Of a stretch of DNA of 64,000 bases, positions 43,813 to 54,994 are shown in pieces. The notes beneath the pieces are model-generated. The model had not been told where the DNA came from. It saw only the letters and a program-made list of their open reading frames with translations, and searched no databases. Position numbers and translations under genes: made by a program. Where the stretch lies: NCBI RefSeq assembly GCF_921293095.1, contig NC_060258.1, positions 744,001 to 808,000 on the forward strand. The letters run 5' to 3'. How positions within the stretch are numbered: position 1 is the first letter of the stretch; each line of letters begins with the position of its first letter. The DNA comes from Ischnura elegans (lineage: Eukaryota; Arthropoda; Insecta; Odonata; Coenagrionidae).

Positions 43813-44315
43813 AGACACCAAATTATTCGTTTTGCTTCTTGTGTAGTCTCACGAAAAATAAGGCACGTTCAAGAATTTAGTATCACAAAATTTTTTTTGT
43901 AAGGATCTAGAGGCAAAGCAAATCTCTTGGTGCCCTTGTAAGAATCTTAGGTATAGTTCTGGTAAATACATGTTTTTGTCATGATATCCAAATTTACAAT
44001 AATATAGGCAATCATGAATTCATGCCAAAACTAAATTTTATTTTCACCAAGAAGAAAGAAATTGTGTTATGGCTACTGATACAAATATGTTTTTTTTTAA
44101 CAAATCTTCCATCACGTCTAATAACATACCAAACGCAAAAAATAGATATTAAATAAATGAATGTGTACATAAAGTAATATAACAGCCCATCCGTGTGTAG
44201 GGATGATATGATGATAATAATATATCTCCCCAACCGATTACATAGGATAGAATCATTTTTTCCCATCCACCAAATTAATTATCACAATTAATATGTGGCA
44301 GTCAATTCAAGTAAA
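43813..44315. repeat. ~530-bp period repeat, unit 3 (right part)
   Basis: Starts agacaccaaattattcg immediately after the TTAA, as units 1 and 2 do at 37335 and 37868. Ends with a tatcacaattaatatgtggcagt block matching gatcacaa.aaatatttggcagt. The left part of the unit is at ~40920-41016, upstream of the piggyBac. Confidence 0.6.
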
Positions 44316-45291
44316 TACGGGGAGACTGGGGCACAGTGGGACAATTCATTTTTTTTAACAATTCACTCAGTTAAAGAGCAAATTTACTAAAATTAAGGAA
44401 GTCATGTCACGGGAAATAATACACAAAAATCTTACTTCATAATGTTATGTAGATTCGCATAAATGTTATGAAATGAGTTTTTGCTATAATTTTCGTTTCT
44501 TTCATGTTGTGAATATTTAGGCAATTTTCCTAATTGTAACAAGCTTCATAAAAATAACTTGTCGAATACATAATTTAGAGACGGTACAATATTTTTAAAA
44601 GCATATTTTCCGAAAGTAACATGTTCAAAATTTTTGGTGACAAATATAAGACTTCAGGACATGCGGGGCACAGTGGGACACCTTAAATAGGGGCACAGTG
44701 GGACAACTCGGATTGGGTCATAGTTGGACGCCGACTTACAGCCCAAGTGCTTCGAACTATCAATCTCTGTAACCTAAAAGCACTCTAATTTCATGTCATG
44801 GTGACTTTATAGTGTTTTGGCTCCATATTAGTGCTTTAAGATTTTAAGCTGTACATTTCAATGAAGCAAAGTGAGGACAAATGTACAGAATGGCAACAGC
44901 AATACACATGAGAAAAGTAAAGCCGAAGTGAAGAATTTGCGTGAACCCCGATGGTATGCGACAATTTGTCTAAATTTCTTGAATCCCACAACTGTTATAT
45001 AGATAATGCTCTTAATACGGAACAGTTCAGTCTTGCCGTTAGCAAACTTTAGGTAGTGAGGAGAGGAGTCTCATAAATATTAGTTGCTGCGACATTTCTC
45101 CTTTCTATAGGCCTGCTCAGGGATAATTCAGTGATTTGCGTGAATGGAAGGATAACAGGAAATTAAAATTTATTTTCAAAGAAAATTTGGTGGCAAGAGT
45201 GTTTGTTACGTATTATCTATTTAATGGAAATTATTTATAAATTGATTTTTTGAGATTCATAGCTTATAAAATTAATTACCACCATAGTTAA

Positions 45292-45498
45292 ATGTGGATA
45301 ACAACTGCAGCACGACTTCACCACAGACCTTTTCCCCTGCACACGAAAAAATTAGCATATGAGTTTGCTCAGAACAATGGAAAGAAATGCCCGCCATCCG
45401 GCGATCAGAAAGAAATCGCTGGTTATTATTTGTTTTATGGTTTTATGAAGCGGAATCCTTCGATTAGCCATCGGAAACTTCACTGGCAAAAGCCTTAG
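45292..45498 (+). pseudogene. pogo/Tigger transposase, CENP-B HTH part
   Basis: 68 codons: KLAYEFAQNNGKKCPPSGDQ, then AGYYLFYGFMKRNPSISHRK. Matches the second helix-turn-helix of Tigger/pogo transposases (laye.A..n....P......AG.dW...F.kRnp.lS.R.pe). The tryptophan after AG.. is changed. The frame closes at 45498; the next recognisable piece is 200 bp further on. Confidence 0.8.
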
Positions 45499-45702
45499 TC
45501 ATCTACAGGACGGTTGTGAGTGCATTTTTTTCCGATATGTCAGGTCTTTATATGAAACACGTATTTTAAGCTGGAAGTTACCTCCTTTGAAAGAGGCTCC
45601 TCTATGACATTTTGCTATATTATAAATGTTCAGGTTAATAAAATTCCTGCATTTTTTTGTGTTATCTAGAGTGAAATTCCTCCCAAAAATGCTGTTTAAC
45701 TC

Positions 45703-46330
45703 ATGAGAACAATAGTTGCCGCAAACTCATCTGGATGGATGACTATCAATTTAATTTTACTGGTTTTAAAGCATTTCATCGATCATGCAAAATTTCCTCA
45801 AGATAATAATCCATTGGTAATTTTATACAACCATGAATCGCATATTTCTGTTGATGCTATTGAGTTAGTAAAAATGAATGGAGTGGTAATGCTTACTTTG
45901 CCACCTCGCTGGAGTCGCAAACAGCAGCCATTAGATAATTGTGTGTTCGGCCCTTTGAAAAAATATTAAAATGACTGCGTATGGCCTATAAACAGCTCAG
46001 TAGAGAGAATTACTAATTGCAAATTGGCAGAGTTAGTGGGCACAGCATATAAAAAAGAATTTACATCTAATAATATTGTTTCTACATTTAGTTCAACCGG
46101 GGTATGCCCAGTTAACCCTAGTATTATTAATAACAAACACCTTGCATCAGCAAATGTCGTAGATCAGTCAGAATTTCATTTAGAACCCGAGGAGAATCTC
46201 GAAAGCCCAGGACATCCCGTACAGAAACTTCGTTTTAGGGGGCAACGTTGTCACCCTAGAGGAAATACGTCCAACGTCTATCCACAAATACTAGACAGAA
46301 GGAAAGACAGGAGATCCATACGGATAGGCT
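45703..46330 (+). pseudogene. pogo/Tigger transposase, DDE_1 part
   Basis: 45703-45969 reads ANSSGWMTINLILLVLKHFI, then PLVILYNHESHISVDAIELV, MNGVVMLTLPPRWSRKQQPL and DNCVFGPLKKY. This is the A.sGWM....F..wl.hF / ..LLlD.H.SH / ngi..l.lPphtsh.lQPLD..vFgplK block. The catalytic Asp of LLLD.H is tyrosine here, and the SH of the PPhtSH word is lost. After a stop, 46024-46332 continues with ELVGTAYKKEFTSNNIVSTF and TGVCPVNPSII, the usual end of the domain. Inactive. Confidence 0.85.
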
Positions 46331-46420
46331 AGTTAAAAAGACACTGGAAAATAAATATCATCAAAGAAAAGGGAGAAAAAACAGCCTGCTTATAAGAAAA
46401 TATTAAAAAATGAGCGATAA

Positions 46421-47957
46421 AAATGTAAAGTAAATGAAAGATTTTCATATGAATTAATTATATAATAAGGGACAACATAATTGGAAATGGAAAAAATAGC
46501 TACAATTTTAGAATAAGGTCACTTAATTTGCCATAAAGAACAATTGAATGTATACTTAAGCCATTAAAGTAATTAAATTTTGATGAAAAGCATTGCAAGC
46601 AGTGATTTAAAATTTATACTAACATGACTAAATATTTTTATCCGATGATGTCTTAAATAATAATTTTCTTGATTGATATGTTCGCTTGCATTAATATATT
46701 GTAACGGTTCGAACCGCGAGAGCCGCCCGCTCTCCTCTCGTCCGATATCTCCCCGGAAATGTGATAGTTAACTCTCCGCTTCCCGAAAATATAAAATTGC
46801 CCCTACTTAGACTTATCGTTTCAGGGCTTAAAATCAAGTCCTCCAATTGAACGTGCCTGCACGCACACTCACTTACAAAAGGATTAAAGGCACTCGTGGC
46901 TATAGCAAAAAAAAAAGAAATTCAATGACATCCCTTTCACAACTGATTTTAATAAATGAAATACCATTGGTTCAAAAGTTTACACAGAAACCAAAATATT
47001 CCCCAAACACAAATGATAAATCTCTTCCCATAACACATCGGCGTCACCTCCAACATGAAATTTGCACATTCGTCTTCTCCTTCAAAATCACAATCTCACT
47101 TTCTTACTGAATATTATTTAAAAAAATGACATTTCCCAATAACAAAATACACCCATGCGCTTTGGCTAATGAACAACGTGAATAGTGTAAAATCAGATTC
47201 ACAAAAATTACGTGCAATGCAAGTATGAAATTAGGCGTTAGTCTGTTCAAATGGCCACCCGTCTTGAATTCGGGCTCAATGATACGCCAAGTAACCACTA
47301 ACATTCAGAGATTATGCTCAAGCTCCTCCACGTGCCGCCCTTAAGTTTTGCAGGGCCGTGGCTAAGACCAGTAAACAGCGAATTCACTAGGGCCTTTTTG
47401 TGGGGAGTACACTAGGGAATTTCGGAGGGGGGAACAATCTGGATTCAAATGACCTTTTCGGGCTTTGGGAAATTCCAAGCTTACGTCCTTTTTCCGATGT
47501 CCTCGCCACCCCTGACCAGCTGTCCTCGTGCATGCCACCTCCACGCTGCCGCCGCTTATCACTAAACACCACTATTAGACTTCTGTCGTGACAGAGCGTA
47601 GGAGGGAGAGAGAGAGCGAAACCTCTCGTCTCTCCCTTTTATAACCTATTTATTTCCCACAACCACCTGCGGTGCACACCAACGCCCTCTTTTTCCCAAC
47701 CGAGAGGCGGGTTTTCAAACACGTTCCGGGAGAGAACCACAACGTCGCCTCTCCCGGAAATCCACTCCCACACTATTTCACTTGAATTCACATACATAAA
47801 AAAATATATTCTACATTAAAAAAAAATAAACCCTTCACATAGATTTAGTACAGAACTCCGTTCAAAAATGCTAAAAATGTGAGCGTGCGCGCAGACGTAC
47901 CCCCAGCCGCGATGTTTAAATTGACGCGTCGGGCCGGCTCTGGACGGTACCGCTACT
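46421..47957. other. No recognised gene; possible worn retroelement end
   Basis: From 46699 a GC-richer stretch starts TGTAACGGTTCGAACCGCG and carries purine/pyrimidine runs (gagagagagagcg, 47600). It has LTR-like composition but no partner repeat, primer-binding site or coding remnant, so it is not called. Frames at 47362-47591 overlap on both strands without motifs. Confidence 0.35.
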
Positions 47958-48085
47958 ATATATACACACACACACATATATATAAGAGATATATATAAAT
48001 AGTTCAAGTTAATATCGATAAACACATAGACACAAAAAAGAAACACTCACATTGAATAAATGTGGTTATCGATATTAGCTTGAAC

Positions 48086-48160
<75 letters not shown>
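47958..48160. repeat. CA and TA microsatellites with PLE end copies
   Basis: A short CA run (~47963-47976) and an uninterrupted TA run of about 74 bp (48087-48160). Between them a 59-bp block (48001-48059, agttcaagttaatatcgata...) is followed by an inverted copy of its start (48063-48086). The same block recurs in direct orientation at 48160-48220. Confidence 0.85.
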
Positions 48161-48163
<3 letters not shown>

Positions 48164-48764
48164 CAAGTAAATATCGATAAACACAGAGACACAAAAAAGA
48201 AACACTCACATTGAATAAATAAACTCGTCGAAGCTATCGAAGCACTTCAGGCTTCTTCGTCAGCTGAAGTATGAATGGTGAGGAAAGGAGAGGGTTGGAA
48301 GAGGGAGAAGAGGGGTAAGGGGAGAGGTGTATGGGGAGGGGGAGTTAGGAATAGGGGTTAGGATGCGACGTTCAGACCTGGAAAGCTATTGGCTTGAAAG
48401 TGCCAAATGCAAGCCAATTCGAGGGTGTGGAGGTTGAGGGCGGAGACGGTGGGAGGGAGGGAGGCAATAATGGATACTTTGTAGCATTGATTGAAAATGG
48501 AATCATGTGAAAGACAATGTGTGGGGGGTGGGGGGAAGATGGACAACAGGAGGCGCGATGATTGTTCATTCTGAGATTGAGAGGGGTAGTGCATTGGCCA
48601 ATATAGAAAGCAGGGCAGAAATTACAGTGAAGAAGGTAAATGATGTTGGTGAAAGTACAAGTAGTGGAGGGGAAAATCGGTAGGAATTTAAGCTTGGGGA
48701 GAAAAGAGACAGGGGGTGGAGAGAATACCGGAGTTGATGTTTTTTTCTTAATTTTAATCAACAC
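48160..48764 (-). mobile_element. Second Penelope-like relic, GIY-YIG end
   Basis: On the minus strand: a frame (48372-48764) with FTNIIYLLHCNFCPAFYIGQ, PLNLRMNNHRASCC and, at the end, SNWLAFGTFKPIAFQV. This is the GIY-YIG-type fold seen at the C-terminus of PLEs (...n.vYll.C..C...YIGqT..plnlRmn.Hr). Then comes a 3' UTR containing gacgaagaagcctgaagtgc and a terminal block that is present three times around the TA microsatellite. The RT is absent. It differs in sequence from the 34 kb PLE, so this is another family, inserted at or next to a TA repeat. Confidence 0.7.
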
Positions 48765-50561
48765 TTTCCCTCAACTATTTACCCGTCATTTCTCTTTGTA
48801 CACCGGCATCCTAGAGACTAAATATGGTAACATTTTATCCCTATATATCGCGGTACGGTCAGCAGCAGCCTTCTGCCCCGACCACTGGTTTTTCCTGGAC
48901 TATCGCAATTATATTATGGCATAGCTGAGTAAGACGCTTTTTCTTTTCTCGACCAAATTGATGGATTAAATATATTGTAACAAATTCAAGTGCGACTTCC
49001 ATTGGTGCTTACAATATGCTATTCATCGAAATAATAGCTTTCAGACGCGCGAACCACATCGTTTATCGAGTCACGCGCGCGTCATAAGTGTCCGGCTTTA
49101 GCCTTAGAGATGGGATTCTTACAGGGTAATGAGATCGAAATGCATGAAGTTATTTATTCCACCTCTGAATACCCTTTACCAATTATGAACCCAGTCGACA
49201 TTTTTCAGTGCTGCGGTGCGACATAAATTTTCTCCGGGCATTTTCAAACGAGTAAGATAAAAAAATGAGGATATCATGACTCCTCATCTTCAGTGCCGAT
49301 TACGGCGCTACAGGCTTCAAAGTTAAGAAAAAATTAATTTTGCATGATCCCAGGGGAGTTGAGATTTAATAACTATGTACGACTTTTTATAAATGTAATC
49401 ATAAACACATATGTGTCATATAAAATAGGCCACTTGAAAAGATTTTCGAATTTTAAGACATACTCCACTTTTCACACTTGGAGTTGAAGCTTCTAAATAG
49501 GGGTAATTTAGGATTCTTCCCAGCTGTACTAAAAGTTATGCTGTCGTTGCCATTATAGGAAAAAAAATGTAACTAAAGTGCGCAATAATACGGAGTATTG
49601 AAGTAAACTAAACGTGGATTTTGTGAAGGATTGCAACAACAAACGGTAGAGAGAAAAATGAAACTGCAATTAACGAAAGTTATACATGATTTCTCGCGTT
49701 CCCGTATCGATCAATTAAACAGTGAAATATTGGTTACCGGCGTGGAATAAGTCTCGTCTTACGGTCTGTTTTATATTTATATTTTAAATTATAAACTGCA
49801 CTCTTATTTTCGATGCATTCACTGAAGTACAGGGTGAATATAAATGGGAGACCGTGAAAAAAGCGAGCGGAATTCAATGCGGAAACTATCCAGAGCAAAA
49901 GAGACCGACCGAAGGGCTGATCAACTAACGTAACACAAAAAACACAAAAAGAGTTTTTTGGGCCTCAAGAGTTTTTTTCAACACAAACAACTCCTTGAGG
50001 TCTGCCAAGGTTATCCGAGATCCCGACAGCTAGCGGACCGAAATCTGACACCACAGAAGGTGAGCTGAGTCCCTCTCACCTGCCATTAATTTTCCTTCGC
50101 TCTCGAGTCCCCCTTCCACCCAGTCAACTTCCCCTCCAATTCAAACCGCAGTGGTCGCTTTCGGAACTAAATGCCAGCGACCATTGGCGCGGAGTTTTCC
50201 CGAAGTATCCTTTCCCCTTAAGTAACAATTCTGATGGGACAAATCCTTGTGAAAACTTAAATAAACGCATAGTTTTCAAATAGTTTTGGAGTAGTCAATC
50301 AAAACTTTGAACACTTTGAACTTTAAATATTCACTCATTGTTATAATTACCATTTAAAAATGCATTAATACAACCCTAATGACAAAAAATTAGTCGTTCG
50401 AGCAAAATTTTAATTAACAAAATATTTTTCAGAGTGATCCTTAATGATGGCTATCTAAAATGATCCTTAATGATGGCTAAACGTATCTTTTAAATTTAAA
50501 ACATTATTATCAATCACTAATTATGTATATGTATTTAAGATGAGGATGTAGATGACGATGA
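48765..50561. other. No recognised gene
   Basis: AT-rich with a GC-richer island at 49860-50200, unclassified. A small patch at 50410-50445 (aacaaaatatttttcagagtgat) resembles the 37 kb repeat units. Confidence 0.4.
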
Positions 50562-50590
50562 CTATGTAGATGAAGATGAGGATGTAGATG
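50522..50590. repeat. GATGAAGATGTAGATGAG microsatellite
   Basis: Irregular hexamer-like run of gatg/gtagatg/gaagatg. Similar tails terminate the LINE at 23.2 kb, so this may mark a worn LINE end. Confidence 0.6.
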
Positions 50591-51050
50591 TTCTTCTTAG
50601 AAATAAACGTCCCACCCTGGTTATTCCCGCATTCAGATCCTTCCAGAGTGTTTTTCTGATCGGGAAGGGGTCATGGTTCCTACAATACGGTGAATTTTTG
50701 AACATTCTTTCATTGATCATGAGAAGCAAAGGCAAGACGATAAAGTTGAGGATGAATATGATTCCCGTGATGATCCATCGGTTGTCTGCCAGTGGATGAC
50801 CGTCGTCCAAGAGAAATGGCCAAGACAGGGCCAAAACAAAGCTCTCCAAATGGAAGAAGAGGTTTTCATATCTATTCAATTTCCAAATTTTCAGCGGGTA
50901 CGGTGAAATATACAGACGGTACACCATCCACAGGTTGTTACTACTGTCTGTCGTTAACCACCTATTGGGAGAAAAAAAGACAAATTCATACAAAAAACAC
51001 ACGACTTGTGAAGCAATGCAAAAAATCGATTGGTACTCATTTACCCCCAT
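50562..51050 (-). CDS. Unrecognised membrane-protein ORF, 162 codons
   Basis: Starts MGVNEYQSIFCIASQVVCFL and contains three hydrophobic stretches: about residues 9-27 (IFCIASQVVCFLYEFVFF), 66-82 (FFHLESFVLALSWPFLL) and 92-115 (WIITGIIFILNFIVLPLLLM). Charged, aromatic-rich loops lie between them (SPNRWLTTDSSNNLW; DDGHPLADNR). The C-terminal TSTSSSSST is translated from a gatgaagatgagg microsatellite, so the true coding end is probably earlier or spliced. Composition looks like a real protein, but I cannot place it in a family. It may be one exon of a multi-pass protein. No promoter or splice evidence was seen. Confidence 0.4.
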   Translation of the reverse strand: MGVNEYQSIFCIASQVVCFLYEFVFFSPNRWLTTDSSNNLWMVYRLYISPYPLKIWKLNRYENLFFHLESFVLALSWPFLLDDGHPLADNRWIITGIIFILNFIVLPLLLMINERMFKNSPYCRNHDPFPIRKTLWKDLNAGITRVGRLFLRRTSTSSSSST

Positions 51051-52168
51051 GAAAAAATAGATGTTATTATTTAGAATGCTGAGGGAGAATAGTAACTGTT
51101 CTTGCTGAAATTAGGGAAACCCCGGAGATTATCATTCAAACTTCGTGGCCACTCTGTACGTGTAATTTTTGGCAAAGCACTTGTAAAAACTGGAAAACGA
51201 GTATATATTAGTGACCATGAATATAATATTAATAGTAATGATACCACTGTTAAACAATACCAAGGCAGAAATAATCTTTCAAGAAAATATTTACCAAAAA
51301 GTGGCCAATCATCCTATATTAATAGACGCCAAGATCCCATACCAATCAAAAAAATATGTTTAAAAAATATTTATATAAACTCTTTTTATCACAAAGTGTT
51401 GATCAAAATGATAATATTGCCAATAATAGACGATATGAAATTATATGATATTACATGAGTGATACTCTCCCATAAAAACGACAGAACAATAGCGGGAAAT
51501 AATAATTTCTTTAGTTAAAATGAATTTCTGTTTGTTAGTCTCACTATAACTCAAGAAAGGCTGGAATGATTTCGTTAATTTCGGTTTTCAAAAATTTGCG
51601 TAAGTCCAGAAAGGGTTACAAAGTGTAAAATTATTATTCCATAGGGCCCATGAGGGCCTGCAATAGGCCGAGAATCATCTCTATGAGAAACTCACTTAAA
51701 GTTCGTTATCAATGCCTGCAGATCTTTTACTTTTGAATATTTAAATTAGAGATAATTGTTTTGCATAGTACAAAGATATTTAAGAAAAAAACAATTTTTG
51801 TATTCGATTTTCTTTTTCCACGACATGTACTGTGAGTTTTGAAAAAACAGTCATATATATAGTGGAATATTGGCGTTCTCGGCTTACCACCCCCTTGACG
51901 ACCATCAGTACCGTTTATCTAGTTTGACTCTCTTTCTAAGTTTATTCACAGATCAAATCGTTTGATTTAGTTGTTAAAATACTCGCGCATTTCATAATTT
52001 CTTAATACATTTTGTGCGTGTAAATATTTTATACTTACTTTAAGCTATTTTCGTTACTATCCTCTTTATGCTTTACGCTAAGATAATCAGTTGCGTATTT
52101 AGTCTAACATAGTCACACTATTAACTGCTGACCACACAAGACCTTTCTATTCTTTGATTGTTTACAAT
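51051..52168. other. Unrecognised; open frame 51102-51458
   Basis: A 118-codon plus frame (51102-51458; MLKLGKPRRLSFKLRGHSVR..., lysine-, asparagine- and isoleucine-rich) has no recognised motif and AT-driven composition. The rest of the interval is AT-rich. Confidence 0.3.
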
Positions 52169-52620
52169 GCTAAGGAGATGGCAACCAAACCTACGTCGTT
52201 GAATTCAATCAAATGTGCGACGAGCTAACCACACTGATGAACAGCGAGAGATAGATTATAATAAATATACGTATTGGTGTGGCAGATTTCGTAATAGAAC
52301 GACTAGAAATGAAGCTGATAAGCTTAGAATGAAACGAGTTAGTAAACATCAAACAAAGCAACAGCGAGCACGACACAATGAAAATAATCGATGAAGACGT
52401 AGTGCTGCTGCGACCCTTGAACGAGTAAAATTCAAGTTCAATCGGTTTGTGGATTATTGTGCCAATAAATCAGTAGCAGTAGGAGAAAGGAAAATCATTT
52501 GTCAATTTTACGAGGCGTTAATATAATGCGGTGAATCTACTAGATTAAGTTGTGCTGATGAAAAAGTAAAATTTCCTCAATTGGTGCCCCCACCAGATTC
52601 ATTACCCTCATTATTTCTGT
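52169..52620 (+). mobile_element. Helitron N-terminal remnant
   Basis: A plus frame with three stops reads RRANHTDEQREIDYNKYTYW, RMKRVSKHQTKQQRARHNEN and FNRFVDYCANKSVAVGERKI, then ICQFYEALI, CGESTRLSCADEKVKFPQLV and PPPDSLPSLFL. The last segment matches the c..C.AL...gES...CCa.GKv.LP.l..PP..L..L signature before the Helitron-like N domain of rolling-circle transposons, preceded by the usual basic R/Q/E-rich stretch. Rep and helicase domains were not seen, and no TC...CTRR ends were delimited. Old fragment. Confidence 0.7.
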
Positions 52621-53287
52621 AATTGGAAATGATTCTAAACCGTAATTGTCAAAGACTCAAATATATAACAGATGACTCCGTGTTATTTGTATACTTAAAC
52701 ACCAGAAAAGTAGTCCAACAGAATCACTAAAGTGATGAACTCCATTTTAACTGTGGTGAATTTCATTCTAATGGAGATATTATATTCATTTGAATTGCAA
52801 GGAAGTTTTATTTATTGTCCGCATTTAGTAGCAAAATATGTACTGACCGAAGCTTTTTTTAGTAGTTGCATATATCGTGACATAATTATCTGTAACACTG
52901 TGATTAGATAAACGTGGTTTAAATACGGTGCAAGCATGAAATGGTTGGACTTCCACAGATATTTTATTAACAAAATTAGCCAAATCGGTTCAGCCCGAGC
53001 CTAACGAAATGAAACTACTGCAATTTATGTAAGTATGCATAGATAAATACGAAGTTCAACGGGTAGTTAGTTAAGAAGAGTCTCCGGTCGTTGACGATAC
53101 GGGGATCAGCTAAAGTTGCAATATCCAGAGAGGATCTAATCTTATTGAGGGAGAAGTCACGAAAAGGCTGGAAGTGAGGTTTCTATCTAATTATGTATCA
53201 ATTTAATGCAGTCCAAAATTAACACCAGGCCAATTCCAGAGGAGTCACATTAACAGGACAACAAATTTTATAGTATTAAGCAACGTA
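52621..53287. other. No recognised gene
   Basis: Downstream of the Helitron remnant; AT-rich, nothing recognised. Confidence 0.4.
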
Positions 53288-53411
53288 ACTACCCCTGTGA
53301 AAAAATTGTATAAACTTGTTTCAATTATTATACATTCTTATACATTACCATGGCAATATATAAGGATGTATAAAAATTTGAAACAGGTTTACACAGTTTT
53401 TTTTCATATGG
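53288..53411. repeat. Foldback element, ~124 bp
   Basis: Left arm ctgtgaaaaaattgtataaa plus cttgtttcaa, mirrored by ttgaaacaggtttacacag near 53400; the inner ttatacattcttataca is mirrored by gtataa-type words. Almost the whole length is arm, with a small centre at ccatgg. No clear target duplication. Confidence 0.6.
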
Positions 53412-53440
53412 GTAATAACGAACAAAAAATATTCAACAGT

Positions 53441-53660
53441 ATGGTAAAACTTCGATTTTACGAACTTTGATTTTACATCTAGTCTCGTTTTTACGCAGTG
53501 ACACTCAAGTCCGGTCGGAAAGCATAAGGAATTGCAATGGTGAAACTTCGATTTTACATCTTTTCTTGATTTTACGCAGTTTTTCGATTTTGCGCAGCAT
53601 AACCCAAGCCCCAAAGAGGTCGTCAATCTTGATTTTACGCAGTTGTCTTTCGACTTGTTT
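53441..53660. repeat. Short repeats with GATTTTACGCAG words
   Basis: Two direct copies of atggt.aaacttcgattttac (53441 and 53537), each followed by atct.gtctcg/tcttg and ttttacgcag. Further ttttgcgcag and gattttacgcag words lie at 53590-53640. The minus-strand frame through it (53345-53680) shows the same word as a repeated CVKSR peptide, which reflects the repeat and not a gene. Confidence 0.6.
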
Positions 53661-53929
53661 TGAAAATCTGACTGGAGCAATATGAAGTTAGGTTATTATT
53701 TCGTCTCAAGGAGTTGCAAAAATGAATACAGGAACGGTTGAAATGACGTCGTGCTGTTGTGCGTGCAACTAAAAACATCGCGAATCTAATTATTGCTTCC
53801 CCGTGCACCCTTTCATTAGTATTTCAGGCTTCTTTACGAACGTGTATGTCGCTCTTAGTTCAAATTTGCAAGAGAAGGATATCAAAACCTAAAACACACA
53901 GGAATCGGGCGGGTTCTAATCTTTTCACA

Positions 53930-54085
53930 CCTACGTATTTCTTTTCCTTCACACCTTTTTTTACTTGTTCCATATATATTGTTCGTGGTCATCCTTTTCC
54001 GTTCTTGCCTTTAACTTGTCCCTCGACGATTGTTTTCATCAGGCCATCATGTCTCTAAATGTGGCCTATAAGGTTGTAACGTCTA
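53930..54085 (-). mobile_element. LINE 3' UTR fragment (same family as 18.7 kb)
   Basis: Matches 18775-18925 in order and orientation: tacgtatttctt, ttcttgcctttaacttgtcc, cgacgat.gttttcatcaggcc and aaatgtggcc.a. No coding part remains. Confidence 0.65.
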
Positions 54086-54994
54086 GAAAAAATCCGATGG
54101 ATAAATTCAGCAAAATCTCCGCATACAAGCCGCATTGCACCAACGGGAGTAAGGAATTGAGTTCGCAGTGTAATTTAACATCGTAAATATCTCAAAAGGT
54201 AGTAATCAACTCCTTTCACCTTCTCCTGGGCTGCTATGGCGTTTTTGGGACTCACACCGGAGGCTTGACCGTAAGGACTCTCGGACACCGCCCCTCCCAA
54301 ATATTTGAGAAAGGGAAAAAATGAATATCCATTAATTTATAATTACTTGTCTAATTAATCAATTTTTTTCAATCGCATGCATCAAAAGTATAGGAGAACC
54401 ACGCAAAAATAGCGCGAGAAGTTCGTTTTTGTAGCCGTGGGGCGCTGGCCAGAACGTCCCAATCCATATTAACATGCAGTTTAATGATATATTGGTAGTG
54501 GTGGGGCTGCTGGTGCTATGACGCGTCTAAGCTTGTGCCTTGTGGAAGTCTTGGGTCGCCGCCGGAGCATGCGCAGAGCGACGTATCTTGTGAGTTGACA
54601 TCGCCGATGCCGCCCGGCGGGCGTATAATCTGGTGTATACTTGGTATTTCCACAGAATAGGGACTTAAGGAATCAGAATGGTCACTTTTCTGGGGGTACT
54701 TACACGATTTTAATTTTAATTTACGGGTAAGTACAGAATTACTACAGAAAATAAATTGTATCCTTATGCGCGCGTTGTCGGATGTTTGAATCCCGGAACA
54801 CATACAATCCAACCAGTTAAAGGCTGTGGTGATGCAAGAAAACTAATCTCGAGTATTTCCCACAGTTCTGTCATGATTACGAAATTCAAGCACCTTGGGG
54901 AAACTAAGATTATATGATTTAGGCGTTTAAAATGTAGTCCTATCATCTAGATGATTAGAAATGCGGTACCTATTCTTCATACGAATTTATCAAA
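54086..54994. other. No recognised gene
   Basis: Contains a GC-richer patch (54430-54640). Minus frames at 54516-54812 and 54764-54946 have no recognised motif. Confidence 0.35.

Larger units (their letters stand above)
44318..46420 (+). mobile_element. pogo/Tigger-type transposon, decayed
   Basis: The left end carries repeats of GGGGCACAGTGGGACA at about 44330, 44666 and 44690, plus a variant at 44714, which look like terminal/subterminal binding sites. Coding remnants of a CENP-B HTH plus DDE_1 transposase follow at 45292-46330. The right end was not found: no inverted GGGACA..GCCCC copy is visible up to 46.7 kb, so the limit is approximate. Confidence 0.75.

Noticed and set aside
46699-47815. 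Possible solo LTR (TGTAACGG ... TCTACA)
   Set aside because: No target-site duplication, no partner LTR, no internal remnant; composition alone is not enough.
47816-48046. Minus frame rich in cysteine, valine and tyrosine
   Set aside because: It is translation of CA/TA microsatellites and the PLE end block.
48372-48594. Second minus frame overlapping the GIY-YIG frame
   Set aside because: Shadow of the PLE remnant in another frame.
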